Position numbers and translations under genes: made by a program. This document shows positions 1-7,397 of a stretch of DNA of 23,967 nt, piece by piece. Origin of the DNA: Devosia sp. (GTDB lineage Bacteria > Pseudomonadota > Alphaproteobacteria > Rhizobiales > Devosiaceae). The first letter of the stretch is position 1; each line of letters begins with the position of its first letter. Where the stretch lies: positions 1 through 23,967 of the forward strand of contig JAQGKH010000045.1 in assembly GCA_028290225.1 (NCBI GenBank). The letters are read 5' to 3'. A model generated the notes under the pieces. It saw nothing but the letters and a program-made list of their open reading frames with translations. It did no database searches and had not been told where the DNA came from.

Positions 1-502
1 TCGTTTGCGCTTCGAGTCGCCACGCGCCCTCGCCGCCGAGCAGGCGATAATCGCCATGGGGGGTGCTCTGCTCCACATCTGTCCGCAGCTTCAGCGGCGC
101 GGTGGGCGTCATGGCGCCAAAGCCCACATCCACCAGAGAGGTCTGTCTGCTGATCTCGACCAGCAGCACCAGGTGCTGGTCGGGGCTGACCGGCGACTGC
201 GGCGCGGGCCATGCCACTGCCGCCGGCACGGCCCGCGCGCTGTAGTCCAGTTCGCCCAGCATCCCCAGCAGCAGCAGATTGTGCTCCAGGCCATGCCCGC
301 CGCGCGCTTCGCTCAACAGCTTGCGTTCAAGATTGGCCTGATCGAGCTGAATGGGCTTGCCGAGCAGCGGATCGAGATTTTCAAAAGGGATGGTTGCGGG
401 ATGCAACTGCACCAACTGGTCCAAGGTGCCCACTGTTGGAGCGATGGAGCCGGCAAAGCCGATTCGCTCGAAATAGGCATTCAGATTGACCTTTGGCCGC
501 AT
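1..502 (-). CDS. nat: Arylamine N-acetyltransferase-like protein, C-terminus cut by window edge, catalytic Cys replaced
   Basis: The reading frame opens with ATG at 502 and runs to base 1 without a stop, giving the first 167 residues of a family usually near 270-280. Family landmarks are visible: IPFENLD at residues 38-44, the RGG..EHN block at 67-75, a His (H110) before LVLLVE, and LVDVGFG at 123-129 with the expected Asp (D125). Known NATs acetylate arylamines from acetyl-CoA using a Cys-His-Asp triad, with Cys in RGGxCxE. Here that block reads RGGHGLEHN, so Gly71 (codon GGC) stands where Cys (TGC or TGT) is expected, while His and Asp remain. The enzyme is therefore probably not a normal acetyltransferase; it may be inactive, repurposed or decaying. 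The frame is otherwise intact over the visible part. It lies downstream of irr on the same strand, 151 bp away, with its own promoter-like sequence. Family assignment is confident; function is not. Confidence 0.8.
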   Translation of the reverse strand, partial: MRPKVNLNAYFERIGFAGSIAPTVGTLDQLVQLHPATIPFENLDPLLGKPIQLDQANLERKLLSEARGGHGLEHNLLLLGMLGELDYSARAVPAAVAWPAPQSPVSPDQHLVLLVEISRQTSLVDVGFGAMTPTAPLKLRTDVEQSTPHGDYRLLGGEGAWRLEAQT

Positions 503-536
503 CAGCCACCCGTTTTGCTGTTTCCCAATAGCCCTT

Positions 537-565
537 ACTATGGGGGCTGGTCACACTTTTGTCAC
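537..565 (-). promoter_or_regulatory. Candidate promoter of the NAT-like gene
   Basis: On the minus strand GTGACA (560-565) is followed after 17 bp by CATAGT (537-542), about 35 bp before the ATG at 502. This resembles a sigma-70 type promoter with imperfect hexamers. It would let the NAT-like gene be expressed apart from irr. Confidence 0.35.
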
Positions 566-653
566 CCGCTAGCATCCGGGCGGGCCTTTGCAAGGCGGTC
601 GGGAAGGGGCAAGCCCCGGCACAACCAGAGCTGCGGCCGCACTCGAAAAGGGA

Positions 654-1100
654 CTAGCCGGCCTGCTTGCGCACCCGGATCACCACCTCGACCTGACTGA
701 CCAGCATGCCATGAGGCGGCTTGGGCAAGGCGCTGAATTCCACCGACGAGGCGGGGATATCGATCATCCGCTGTTCGTCCTCGACATAGAAATGGTGGTG
801 CTCGGAGGTATCTGTATCGAAATAGGAGCGCGACGCATCCACGGCCACTTCGCGCAGCAGGCCCGCTTCATGGAACTGGTGCAGCGTGTTGTAGATCGTG
901 GCCAGCGACACATTGACCCGGGCCAGGCTCGCTTCCCCGTGCAACTGCTCGGCGCTGACATGGCGATGCGGGCCCCCGAACAGCAGCTCTGCCAAGGCGA
1001 CGCGCTGCCGCGTCGGGCGCAGTCCGGCCATGCGCAGCACGGCCGTGAGGCACGGTTTGCGGGAAGGAACAGGTCGGAGGGTCTGGGCTCGCTCTGACAT
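654..1100 (-). CDS. irr: Fur-family iron response regulator Irr
   Basis: The product is a 148-residue Fur-family transcription factor. The N-terminal winged-helix part carries AGLRPTRQR and VSLATIYNTLHQF, and the dimerisation part carries the EHHHFY histidine cluster typical of Irr. Irr proteins of rhizobia respond to heme rather than to free iron and control heme synthesis and iron uptake genes. No GCPWHD-type heme regulatory motif is present, so heme sensing would rest on the HHH region, as in the shorter Irr type. I chose ATG at 1100 because AAGGA lies a few bases upstream; the frame could be extended to a TTG at 1121. The gene is divergent from fabA, and irr-fabA-fabB clustering is common in Hyphomicrobiales. 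The main uncertainty is Irr versus another Fur paralogue. Confidence 0.88.
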   Translation of the reverse strand: MSERAQTLRPVPSRKPCLTAVLRMAGLRPTRQRVALAELLFGGPHRHVSAEQLHGEASLARVNVSLATIYNTLHQFHEAGLLREVAVDASRSYFDTDTSEHHHFYVEDEQRMIDIPASSVEFSALPKPPHGMLVSQVEVVIRVRKQAG

Positions 1101-1135
1101 GAGGTCCTTGAAGCGGAACAATGGGGCTCCCGGCC

Positions 1136-1164
1136 CTTATAGCTTTGGCGGGCCGCAAGAACAA
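1136..1164 (-). promoter_or_regulatory. Candidate irr promoter
   Basis: On the minus strand TTGTTC (1159-1164) and TATAAG (1136-1141) are separated by exactly 17 bp and lie 36 bp before the irr ATG. I see no obvious Irr control element (ICE-like TTTAGAA...TTCTAA) around it. Confidence 0.5.
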
Positions 1165-1260
1165 GCGGGCCGCTGGTGCCGGCCGGCCGGGCCGTCCTCC
1201 GCCTTGACCCTCTCCCTGCGCGCCTATACGAGACGGGGTAAACCTTAGGGGAGCCAGGCC

Positions 1261-1791
1261 ATGGCCGAGCGGCAACACGCTTTTGGATACGAGGAACTCC
1301 TGGCCCATGGCCGGGGCGAACTGCCGGGGCAGGGCGATGCCCGCCTGCCGTCCCCACCCATGCTGATGTTCCACCGCATCACCCATATCGATGAAACCGG
1401 CGGCAGCTTCGGCAAGGGCCAGGTTCGTGCCGAGCTCGATGTGGATCCCGAGCTGTGGTTCTTCAAATGCCACTTCATCGGCGACCCGGTGATGCCGGGG
1501 TGCCTGGGGCTCGACGCCATCTGGCAGATGACCGGGTTTTTCCTCAGCTGGATCGGCCAGCCCGGTCGCGGCCGCGCGCTGGGCGGCGAGATCAAGTTCA
1601 CCGGCCAAGTCACCAATGACGTCAAGCTGGTGGAATATGGCATTGATCTCAAGCGCGTCATGCGCGGGCGACTGACGCTGGGCATCGCCGATGGCTGGGT
1701 CAAGGCCGACGGCAAGGTGATCTATGAGGCCAAGGACCTGCGGGTGGGCCTGTTCACCGAAAGCCAGCTGCATGAGCAAAAGGGCGCCTGA
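1261..1791 (+). CDS. fabA: 3-hydroxydecanoyl-ACP dehydratase/isomerase FabA
   Basis: FabA dehydrates 3-hydroxydecanoyl-ACP and isomerises trans-2- to cis-3-decenoyl-ACP, the branch point to unsaturated fatty acids in the type II cytosolic pathway. The 176-residue length matches the family (about 170). The active-site segment FFKCHFIGDPVMPGCLGLD contains H71 and D85, matching the catalytic His and Asp of the E. coli enzyme, and is followed by the conserved GEIKFTGQV segment. ATG at 1261 follows GGGGAG. A short-spaced promoter-like pair, TTGACC (1204-1209) and TATACG (1225-1230), lies upstream, but the 15-bp gap makes it weak. fabB follows 64 bp downstream, so the two are probably co-transcribed. 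No fabI follows, unlike the fabA-fabB-fabI arrangement I recall for many relatives. Confidence 0.97.
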   Translation: MAERQHAFGYEELLAHGRGELPGQGDARLPSPPMLMFHRITHIDETGGSFGKGQVRAELDVDPELWFFKCHFIGDPVMPGCLGLDAIWQMTGFFLSWIGQPGRGRALGGEIKFTGQVTNDVKLVEYGIDLKRVMRGRLTLGIADGWVKADGKVIYEAKDLRVGLFTESQLHEQKGA

Positions 1792-1855
1792 GCCCCTTCA
1801 CCAAACAAGCCAGGGGTCCGCTTCAACGGACGCCCGCACTTAGGAGCGGAAATAG

Positions 1856-3079
1856 ATGAAACGCGTCGTCGTGACCGGCATGGGCATCATTTCTTCCATC
1901 GGCAATTCGCTGGCCGATGTGACCGAAAGCCTGCGCACCGCCCGGCCGGGCATTTCCTTTGCCCAGGATTATGCCGATCTGAACTTCCGCAGCCAGGTCA
2001 AGGGCGATCCCATGATCGATCCCTTCGCCGAGCTGGATCGTCGCACCACCCGCTTCATGGGGCGCGGCGCGGCCTGGAACTACCTCGCGATGCAGCAGGC
2101 GATCGCCGATGCCGGGCTCGAGGCGGCCGACATTTCCAACGAGATGACCGGCATTGTCATGGGCTCGGGCGGCAGCTCTACCCGCACCATCGTTGAAGCC
2201 GCAGACATTACCCGCGAAAAGGGGCCCAAGCGCATCGGGCCGCTGGCGGTGCCCAAGGCCATGGGGTCCACGGCATCGGCCACGCTGGCGACCGCCTTTG
2301 GCATCAAGGGCATCAATTATTCCATTACCGCCGCTTGCGCGACCTCCAAGCATTGCATCGGCAACGCGGCCCAGCAGATCATGCTGGGCAAGCAGGACAT
2401 CATGTTTGCCGGCGGGCACGAGGATCTTGACTGGACGCTGTCCAATCTGTTCGACGCAATGGGCGCCATGTCCTCGAGCTTCAACGACACCCCGGAGCGC
2501 GCTTCGCGTTGCTATGACCGCGATCGCGACGGCTTTGTGATTTCGGGCGGCGCCGGCGTGCTGGTGCTCGAAGAGCGCGAGCACGCCCTGGCGCGCGGCG
2601 CCACCATCCATGCCGAGCTGATCGGCTATGGCGCCACTTCCGATGGCGTCGACATGGTCGCCCCTTCCGGCGAAGGCGCCGAGCGCTGCATGCGCATGGC
2701 CCTGCGCGACGTGAAGCACAAGATCGACTACATCAACCCGCACGCCACTTCGACGCCCGTGGGCGATCTCAAGGAGATCGAGGCATTGCGCGCCGTGTTC
2801 GGCAATGAGGACAGCTGCCCGCCCATCGCTGCCACCAAATCGCTGACCGGCCACTCGCAGGGCGCCACGGGCGTGCATGAATCGATCTATTCGATCCTGA
2901 TGATGAAGCACCGCTTCATCGCCCAAAGCGCCAATATCGAGAACCTCGATCCGGCCTTTGAGGACATGCCCATCCTGCGCGAACGCCGCGACAATGTGGA
3001 CCTGGGCGTGGTGTTGTCCAACAGCTTCGGCTTTGGCGGCACCAATGCGGCGCTGGTGTTCAAGCACCCCGACGCCTGA
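1856..3079 (+). CDS. fabB: Beta-ketoacyl-ACP synthase I FabB
   Basis: FabB condenses malonyl-ACP with acyl-ACP and is needed to elongate the cis-unsaturated intermediate made by FabA. The 407-residue length is normal. The Cys-His-His triad of KAS enzymes is present: C161 in TAACATSKH, H296 in NPHATSTPVGD and H333 in LTGHSQGATG, with conserved K328. The C-terminal FGFGGTNAALV glycine motif is present. ATG at 1856 is preceded by AGGAG about 10 bp upstream. Co-occurrence with fabA supports FabB rather than FabF. The stop lies only 8 bp from the stop of the convergent moeB gene. Confidence 0.97.
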   Translation: MKRVVVTGMGIISSIGNSLADVTESLRTARPGISFAQDYADLNFRSQVKGDPMIDPFAELDRRTTRFMGRGAAWNYLAMQQAIADAGLEAADISNEMTGIVMGSGGSSTRTIVEAADITREKGPKRIGPLAVPKAMGSTASATLATAFGIKGINYSITAACATSKHCIGNAAQQIMLGKQDIMFAGGHEDLDWTLSNLFDAMGAMSSSFNDTPERASRCYDRDRDGFVISGGAGVLVLEEREHALARGATIHAELIGYGATSDGVDMVAPSGEGAERCMRMALRDVKHKIDYINPHATSTPVGDLKEIEALRAVFGNEDSCPPIAATKSLTGHSQGATGVHESIYSILMMKHRFIAQSANIENLDPAFEDMPILRERRDNVDLGVVLSNSFGFGGTNAALVFKHPDA

Positions 3080-3087
3080 GGCTGTCG

Positions 3088-3810
3088 CTACAGCGCGAAC
3101 TCGGAAAACCGGCCATCCTTGCCGTCATAAACCAGCACCCTCCCCACAAGGGGGGTGCCGATCCCTGTTATGAGCTTGACCGTTTCCATGGCCATCAGGC
3201 TGCCGATCACCCCGGTCAACGGTCCCAGAATGCCGGTGGCCTCGCAGGAGGGCAGGTCCGCGTCATCGGCCTCGGCCGGGTAAAGGTCTTGGAACTGGGG
3301 TCCGCCGGGTGTGAATATCGTCACCTGCCCGTCAAACATCGATACGGCACCTGACACCAGCGGTTTGGCCTGCGCCATGGCGGCGGCGGCGACGATGCGC
3401 CGGGTGGCGAGGTTGTCGGTGCCATCCAGCACCAGGTCGTAGCGCGCCAGAATGGAGCCGGCATTGCTCGTCTCGAGCCGCTCGGCGATCAGTTCCAACT
3501 GCACATGGGGGTTCAGCGCTTGGGCGAAGCGCCCGGCACTTTGTGCCTTGTTCTCGCCAATCCCCGCAACAGGGTGGATGATCTGGCGCTGCAGGTTGGA
3601 CAGTCCGACTGTGTCATGATCCACGATTCCCAGCGTGCCAACGCCGGCACCCGCCAGATAAGCCACCACCGGGCTGCCCAGCCCACCGGCACCCACCACC
3701 AGCACCCGTGCCGCCTTGAGCCGCTGCTGGCCCGCTCCCCCCATGCCCTTGAGCACGAGGTGACGGCTGTAACGGCGGGTTTCCTCGCTGGACAGCGGAT
3801 CAGTGCTCAA
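3088..3810 (-). CDS. moeB: MoeB/ThiF/HesA-type adenylyltransferase
   Basis: This E1-like enzyme would adenylate the C-terminal glycine of a sulfur carrier such as MoaD or ThiS for molybdopterin or thiamine synthesis. The nucleotide-binding loop VGAGGLGSP lies at residues 39-47, followed by DHDTVGLSNLQRQ (conserved Arg near 75) and the DGTDN magnesium/ATP motif (D132). The CxxC zinc ligands of E. coli MoeB are absent: that position reads PQFQDLYP and the protein ends at FSEFAL without the second CxxC. One loop Cys (C189, PSCEATG) remains. I recall the same loss in rhizobial relatives, so it may be lineage-wide. The start is uncertain. I chose TTG at 3810, which overlaps the upstream stop by 11 bp; TTG at 3846 would add 12 residues. 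It is the last gene of the ubiE operon. The exact carrier (MoaD or ThiS) cannot be told from sequence. Confidence 0.85.
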   Translation of the reverse strand: MSTDPLSSEETRRYSRHLVLKGMGGAGQQRLKAARVLVVGAGGLGSPVVAYLAGAGVGTLGIVDHDTVGLSNLQRQIIHPVAGIGENKAQSAGRFAQALNPHVQLELIAERLETSNAGSILARYDLVLDGTDNLATRRIVAAAAMAQAKPLVSGAVSMFDGQVTIFTPGGPQFQDLYPAEADDADLPSCEATGILGPLTGVIGSLMAMETVKLITGIGTPLVGRVLVYDGKDGRFSEFAL

Positions 3811-4558
3811 GCGGCACCGCCACAAAGCGCCGGTCCGGCCCTTCAAAGCCGCCCGGGTAAACCGAGATCAGCGCCACCGCGTCCTCCAGTGAGCCGGCAT
3901 CAAATGGCACCACCACGCCGTAAAGGCGGTAGGCCAAGGGGCAGCCGCGGGATTCGGGCAGCCTGTCGTCGCGGTGAATGATCTGTTCCTCTTCTCCTTC
4001 AACGAGCACCAACTCATAGCCAAGAGGTTCCGCCCCGAACCACGCCTTGCATGGGGAGGGCGCCGTAGCGGGAAAGCTCGTCAAGCGCAGCTCGTAGCGC
4101 TCGGCTACCCTGCCGGCCTGGTAACCGGGCAGGCCAAAGCCGAGCCTGGTGCCATCGCCGCCATCAACCGCCCCATCCCCAATCATCGCCAGGACCTCTG
4201 CCGGCTTTTCGATCCCGAACTGCGCCAGCGCCTCGGCGGCCTTGGCGGTGGCCTCGGCCCGGATGGCGGGCAGTCGCTGCTCTTCCGCTTCCGCCCGCAC
4301 GCGAATAGGCGTTCCCCCGACCCAGGCGTCCGCCTCGAGATCCAGAACAAAGATCGTGGAATAAGCCAAGCCCGAACCGTCATGGATGCCCAGCTCTTCA
4401 AAGGCAAAATACCGGCCATCGGGTGAATAACCGATCACCTCGGCCAAGGACCGATCCCCCGCCAGGGCGGGTGCCGCAGCCGCTGCCAGCACGGCAAGGG
4501 CCACGACCCTAAGCCAGCCCCGTCGAGCCAAAGCCTTTGCTGCCGCGCTCTGTTGCAT
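3800..4558 (-). CDS. DUF2259-type predicted exported protein
   Basis: This is a 252-residue protein with an N-terminal signal peptide: basic residues (ALARRGWLR), a hydrophobic Ala/Leu/Val run and an AxA-type cleavage site (PALAG) near residue 34. The mature part opens with a segment like SPDGRYFAFEELG and contains two or three Cys that could form a disulfide in the periplasm. It resembles the DUF2259 family, conserved in Hyphomicrobiales and of unknown function. I chose ATG at 4558 because GGAGGAG sits a few bases upstream. That start lies inside the end of dut, a 50-bp overlap in another frame. The frame is open for 20 more codons, to 4618, but those lack a good ribosome site. Its place between dut and moeB is conserved context as I recall, but reveals no role. 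Confidence 0.82.
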   Translation of the reverse strand: MQQSAAAKALARRGWLRVVALAVLAAAAAPALAGDRSLAEVIGYSPDGRYFAFEELGIHDGSGLAYSTIFVLDLEADAWVGGTPIRVRAEAEEQRLPAIRAEATAKAAEALAQFGIEKPAEVLAMIGDGAVDGGDGTRLGFGLPGYQAGRVAERYELRLTSFPATAPSPCKAWFGAEPLGYELVLVEGEEEQIIHRDDRLPESRGCPLAYRLYGVVVPFDAGSLEDAVALISVYPGGFEGPDRRFVAVPLEH

Positions 4559-4982
4559 CGAGCTCCTCCACCAAGACAAAACGGGGGGCGCAAACCGGCG
4601 CCACCACCAGTTGTGCAATGCGCTCGCCCCGCCGGATCACAAACGGCTCGGCGCCGAGATTGACCAGGAGCACGCAGATCTCCCCGCGATAATCGGCGTC
4701 CACTGTACCGGGTGCATTGAGCACCGTCACCCCATGACGCAAGGCCAGGCCCGAGCGTGGCCGCACCTGCGCTTCAAAACCGGCTGGCAACGCCATGGCA
4801 AACCCGCACGGCACCAGCTTGCGCTCACCGGGCAAGAGGCTGAGGGTTTCGCCCGGCGCCAATGCCGCCTGCAAATCCATGCCTGCCGCCCCGGCGGTTT
4901 GAAGACCAGGCAGCGGCAGGCCTTCGCCATGCGCCAGCCATTGGAGGGCAATGCGGACGGCTTGTGGTGGCGCGGGGTCCAT
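4509..4982 (-). CDS. dut: Deoxyuridine 5'-triphosphate nucleotidohydrolase (dUTPase)
   Basis: dUTPase hydrolyses dUTP to dUMP and pyrophosphate, keeping uracil out of DNA and feeding dTMP synthesis. All five motifs of the trimeric family are present in order: AGMDL (31-36), RSGLA (76-80), GTVDADYRG (92-100, catalytic Asp95), RGERIAQLV (118-126) and the C-terminal ATP-grasp-like lid RGSKGFGSTG (146-155). The 157-residue length is usual. ATG at 4982 follows the ubiB stop by 3 bp, so translation is probably coupled. The 3' end carries the ribosome site and first codons of the DUF2259 gene. In many relatives I recall coaBC standing between ubiB and dut; it is absent here. Confidence 0.97.
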   Translation of the reverse strand: MDPAPPQAVRIALQWLAHGEGLPLPGLQTAGAAGMDLQAALAPGETLSLLPGERKLVPCGFAMALPAGFEAQVRPRSGLALRHGVTVLNAPGTVDADYRGEICVLLVNLGAEPFVIRRGERIAQLVVAPVCAPRFVLVEELDATERGSKGFGSTGLA

Positions 4983-4985
4983 GGC

Positions 4986-6524
4986 CTACAGCACCGCGCC
5001 CAGCAACAGGCCCAGCAGCACCAGGCCCGCTGCGCCCATGCCCAGCCCGATGCGGTTGTTCAAGTCGCGAGACTGCTGGTTCTGCTTTTCCAGCCGGGTC
5101 TGGGCCAGCACCAGTTCAGCTTCGGCCAGGATGATCGGCACCCGCCGGGCGGCATCGGCGAACACCTCAAGCCCGCGCTTGAGGTCATCGATGCGCCCCA
5201 TCGGGCCCGCTTCCCGGCGCAGCCAGTCCCCAACCACCGGCTCGGCCAGCGACCAGATGTCGAGATCGGGATCAAGCGCGCGCGCCACCCCTTCCACCAG
5301 CACCATGGATTTCTGCAACAGCACCAGCTGGGGCTGGGTTTGCATGGAAAACAGGTCCGTCACGGCAAAAAGCTGCCCCAGCACCTTGGCCATGGAAATA
5401 TCGGCGGCGGTGCGGCCATGCAGCGGCTCCCCGATGGAGCGGATGGCGAGGGTGAAATCGTCCACCGACTGGTTGGCCGGCACATAGCCGATCTCGAAAT
5501 GCCGCTCCGCCACCAGGCGATAATCGCGGGTGATGAAGCCATAAAGAATATCGGCGAGAAACCGCCGTTCGCTCCGCCCGATCCGCCCCATGATGCCGAA
5601 ATCCACGGCGATCACATCGCTGGTGGCGGGATCAGCGAACAGATTGCCCGGGTGCATGTCGGCATGAAAAAAGCCGTCGCGGATGGCATGCTTCAAAAAG
5701 CTCTGCAGGATATTGGCCGCCAGCAGCTTGCGATCCACCCCCGCGGCATCGAGCGCCGGGAGATCGCGCACCGGGATGCCCTCCACCCAGGTCGTGGTCA
5801 GCACGTTCTGGGCCGTGTGGTCCCAGCTGACGGTGGGGATCACAAAACCCTTGTCGCCCTTGATGTTCTCGGCTAGCTCGGAAATTGCCGCCGCTTCAAG
5901 GCGCAGGTCCAGCTCCAGCCGGGCCGAGTGGTCCAGCGTTTCTACCACCTGGACCGGCTTGAGGCGCCGCAGCTTGCGCGCGAGGCGCTCGACCAGGCGG
6001 GCGCCGGCATAAAAGCTCTCGATATCGGAGCGAAAGCGCTGCGCCACACCCGGACGCAGGATCTTGACGGCGACAACGCGCGGCAGGCCATTGGCCGGCA
6101 CCAGCCGCGCCTTGTGGACCTGCGCAATGGAGGCGGCGGCAACCGGCGCCGACATGTCGCGCAGCTCCCCCGCCTTTGGCCCCAGCGCCAGCTGCAATAT
6201 GCCCGGCACCAGCGCCGCGTCGAACGGCTCCATCCGGTCCTGCAATCCCTGCAGATCGGCGGCGACCTGCGGCCCCACCACATCGGGGCGGGTCGCCAAT
6301 GTCTGGCCGAACTTCACATAAGTGGGGCCAAGCAGGCGCAGGGCGCGATTGAGCCGCTCCACATGCCCGGTGCGGCGCACTTCGGGGCGTTCCACCAGCC
6401 GCCCCAGAGCGATCGGAGCGCGCAGCGCGGGCGGCAGGCTTTCGCGCGGGATGATCGACAGGGCACCTTCGCGCGCCAGCACGAAGCCGGCGCGCGCCAG
6501 GCGGAAATACGGGGCAAGGAACAT
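4986..6524 (-). CDS. ubiB: UbiB-family ubiquinone biosynthesis kinase-like protein
   Basis: UbiB is an atypical ADCK-type kinase/ATPase that supports ubiquinone synthesis at the inner membrane. Family marks are visible: the KxGQ motif (KFGQ, K71), the Ala-rich loop AAASIAQVHKA (129-139) replacing a Gly-rich loop, VAVK (K154), the catalytic-loop segment HADMHPGNL (288-296, D289) and the metal-binding VDFG (D308). The C-terminus ends in a hydrophobic membrane segment (about 490-512, rich in Gly and Leu). The 512-residue length is typical. ATG at 6524 lies 3 bp after the ubiE stop and the dut start lies 3 bp after the ubiB stop, showing a compact operon. Confidence 0.96.
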   Translation of the reverse strand: MFLAPYFRLARAGFVLAREGALSIIPRESLPPALRAPIALGRLVERPEVRRTGHVERLNRALRLLGPTYVKFGQTLATRPDVVGPQVAADLQGLQDRMEPFDAALVPGILQLALGPKAGELRDMSAPVAAASIAQVHKARLVPANGLPRVVAVKILRPGVAQRFRSDIESFYAGARLVERLARKLRRLKPVQVVETLDHSARLELDLRLEAAAISELAENIKGDKGFVIPTVSWDHTAQNVLTTTWVEGIPVRDLPALDAAGVDRKLLAANILQSFLKHAIRDGFFHADMHPGNLFADPATSDVIAVDFGIMGRIGRSERRFLADILYGFITRDYRLVAERHFEIGYVPANQSVDDFTLAIRSIGEPLHGRTAADISMAKVLGQLFAVTDLFSMQTQPQLVLLQKSMVLVEGVARALDPDLDIWSLAEPVVGDWLRREAGPMGRIDDLKRGLEVFADAARRVPIILAEAELVLAQTRLEKQNQQSRDLNNRIGLGMGAAGLVLLGLLLGAVL

Positions 6525-6527
6525 CGG

Positions 6528-7292
6528 CTAGAGCTTCCAGCCGCTGAACAGCGCCGCGATATTGCCTGACATCGCGGTGTGCTTGACCCGCTTGAACCCG
6601 GCTTGCCCCAGCATGCCCGAAAACAGTGGCGGCGCGGGGAACTTGCGGATGGATTCCACCAGGTACTGATAAGGCTGGCTGTCCCCGGTCACGAGGCGGC
6701 CCATGGGCGGGATGACGCGATCGGAAAACTGCCGGTAAATCGCATCCAGCCCCGGCACATCCACCTGGCTGAATTCCAGCACCAGGATGCGGCCGCCGCG
6801 CTTGAGCACCCGATGGGCTTCGGCCAGCGCCAGGGGAATGCGCGGCACGTTGCGGATGCCAAAGGCGATCGTATAGGCGTCAAAACTGTTGTCGGGAAAG
6901 GGCAGGGTTTCGGCATTGGCCTCCGCAAAGCTGACCTGCGCCGGATAGCGCCAGGAGCGGGCCCGCTCGGCCCCCACCCGCAGCATGTCCGAGTTGATGT
7001 CGCTCACCACCACCTCGGCATAGCCCACGGAGCGATTGATGATGCGCTCGGCGATATCCCCGGTGCCGCCCGCCATGTCCAGCACGCGAAACGGGCGCGT
7101 GCCTGCTTTGGGCGGGCTCAATTCGGCCACCATGGCATCCTTCCAGATGCGGTGGACGCCCCCGCTCATCAGATCGTTCATCAGGTCATAGCGATCGGCA
7201 ACCCCATGGAACACGGCATTGACCATGCCCTGCTTGTCTTCGAGCGCTACCGTTTGCTCACCGAAATGGGTGGTCTCGCGCGTGTCGGTCAT
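6528..7292 (-). CDS. ubiE: UbiE/MenG C-methyltransferase
   Basis: UbiE is the SAM-dependent C-methyltransferase of ubiquinone (and, where present, menaquinone) synthesis. The 254-residue protein shows the family signature YDLMNDLMSGGVHRIW (35-50), the SAM loop LDMAGGTGD (71-79), an acidic residue at SDIN (D98) and the second signature RVLKRGGRILVLEFS. The frame stays open far upstream through DNA antisense to mutM, but the family N-terminus matches ATG at 7292 (MTDTRETTHFG). The ribosome site there is weak (AAGAG about 10 bp upstream). It heads the operon ubiE-ubiB-dut-DUF2259-moeB and is divergent from mutM. Confidence 0.96.
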   Translation of the reverse strand: MTDTRETTHFGEQTVALEDKQGMVNAVFHGVADRYDLMNDLMSGGVHRIWKDAMVAELSPPKAGTRPFRVLDMAGGTGDIAERIINRSVGYAEVVVSDINSDMLRVGAERARSWRYPAQVSFAEANAETLPFPDNSFDAYTIAFGIRNVPRIPLALAEAHRVLKRGGRILVLEFSQVDVPGLDAIYRQFSDRVIPPMGRLVTGDSQPYQYLVESIRKFPAPPLFSGMLGQAGFKRVKHTAMSGNIAALFSGWKL

Positions 7293-7344
7293 GGCATGGA
7301 ACTCTTGAACACCGGGGGGCTTGGTTTTGGCGCGCACCATAGCG

Positions 7345-7359
7345 AAGCCGGCCCGGCTT
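7345..7359. repeat. Perfect 7-bp inverted repeat in ubiE/mutM intergenic region
   Basis: AAGCCGG and CCGGCTT flank a single C, forming a 15-bp near-perfect palindrome in the 105-bp divergent region. It could be an operator shared by both promoters or chance in GC-rich DNA. Confidence 0.45.
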
Positions 7360-7397
7360 TGCCATGGCGCAAAGCGGCACAGCACGAGGGAGCCTTC

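Noticed and set aside
603..614. GGGG-CAAG-CCCC hairpin after irr as a terminator
   Set aside because: The stem is only 4 bp and lacks a T-run.
5..700. 231-codon plus-strand frame at the left edge
   Set aside because: It lies opposite the NAT-like gene and the end of irr; no motifs.
1823..3067. 414-codon open frame antisense to fabB
   Set aside because: Shadow of fabB with no domain recognised.
4611..5876. 421-codon open frame antisense to dut and ubiB
   Set aside because: It crosses two real genes on the other strand and is rich in His and Gln, as expected for a shadow.
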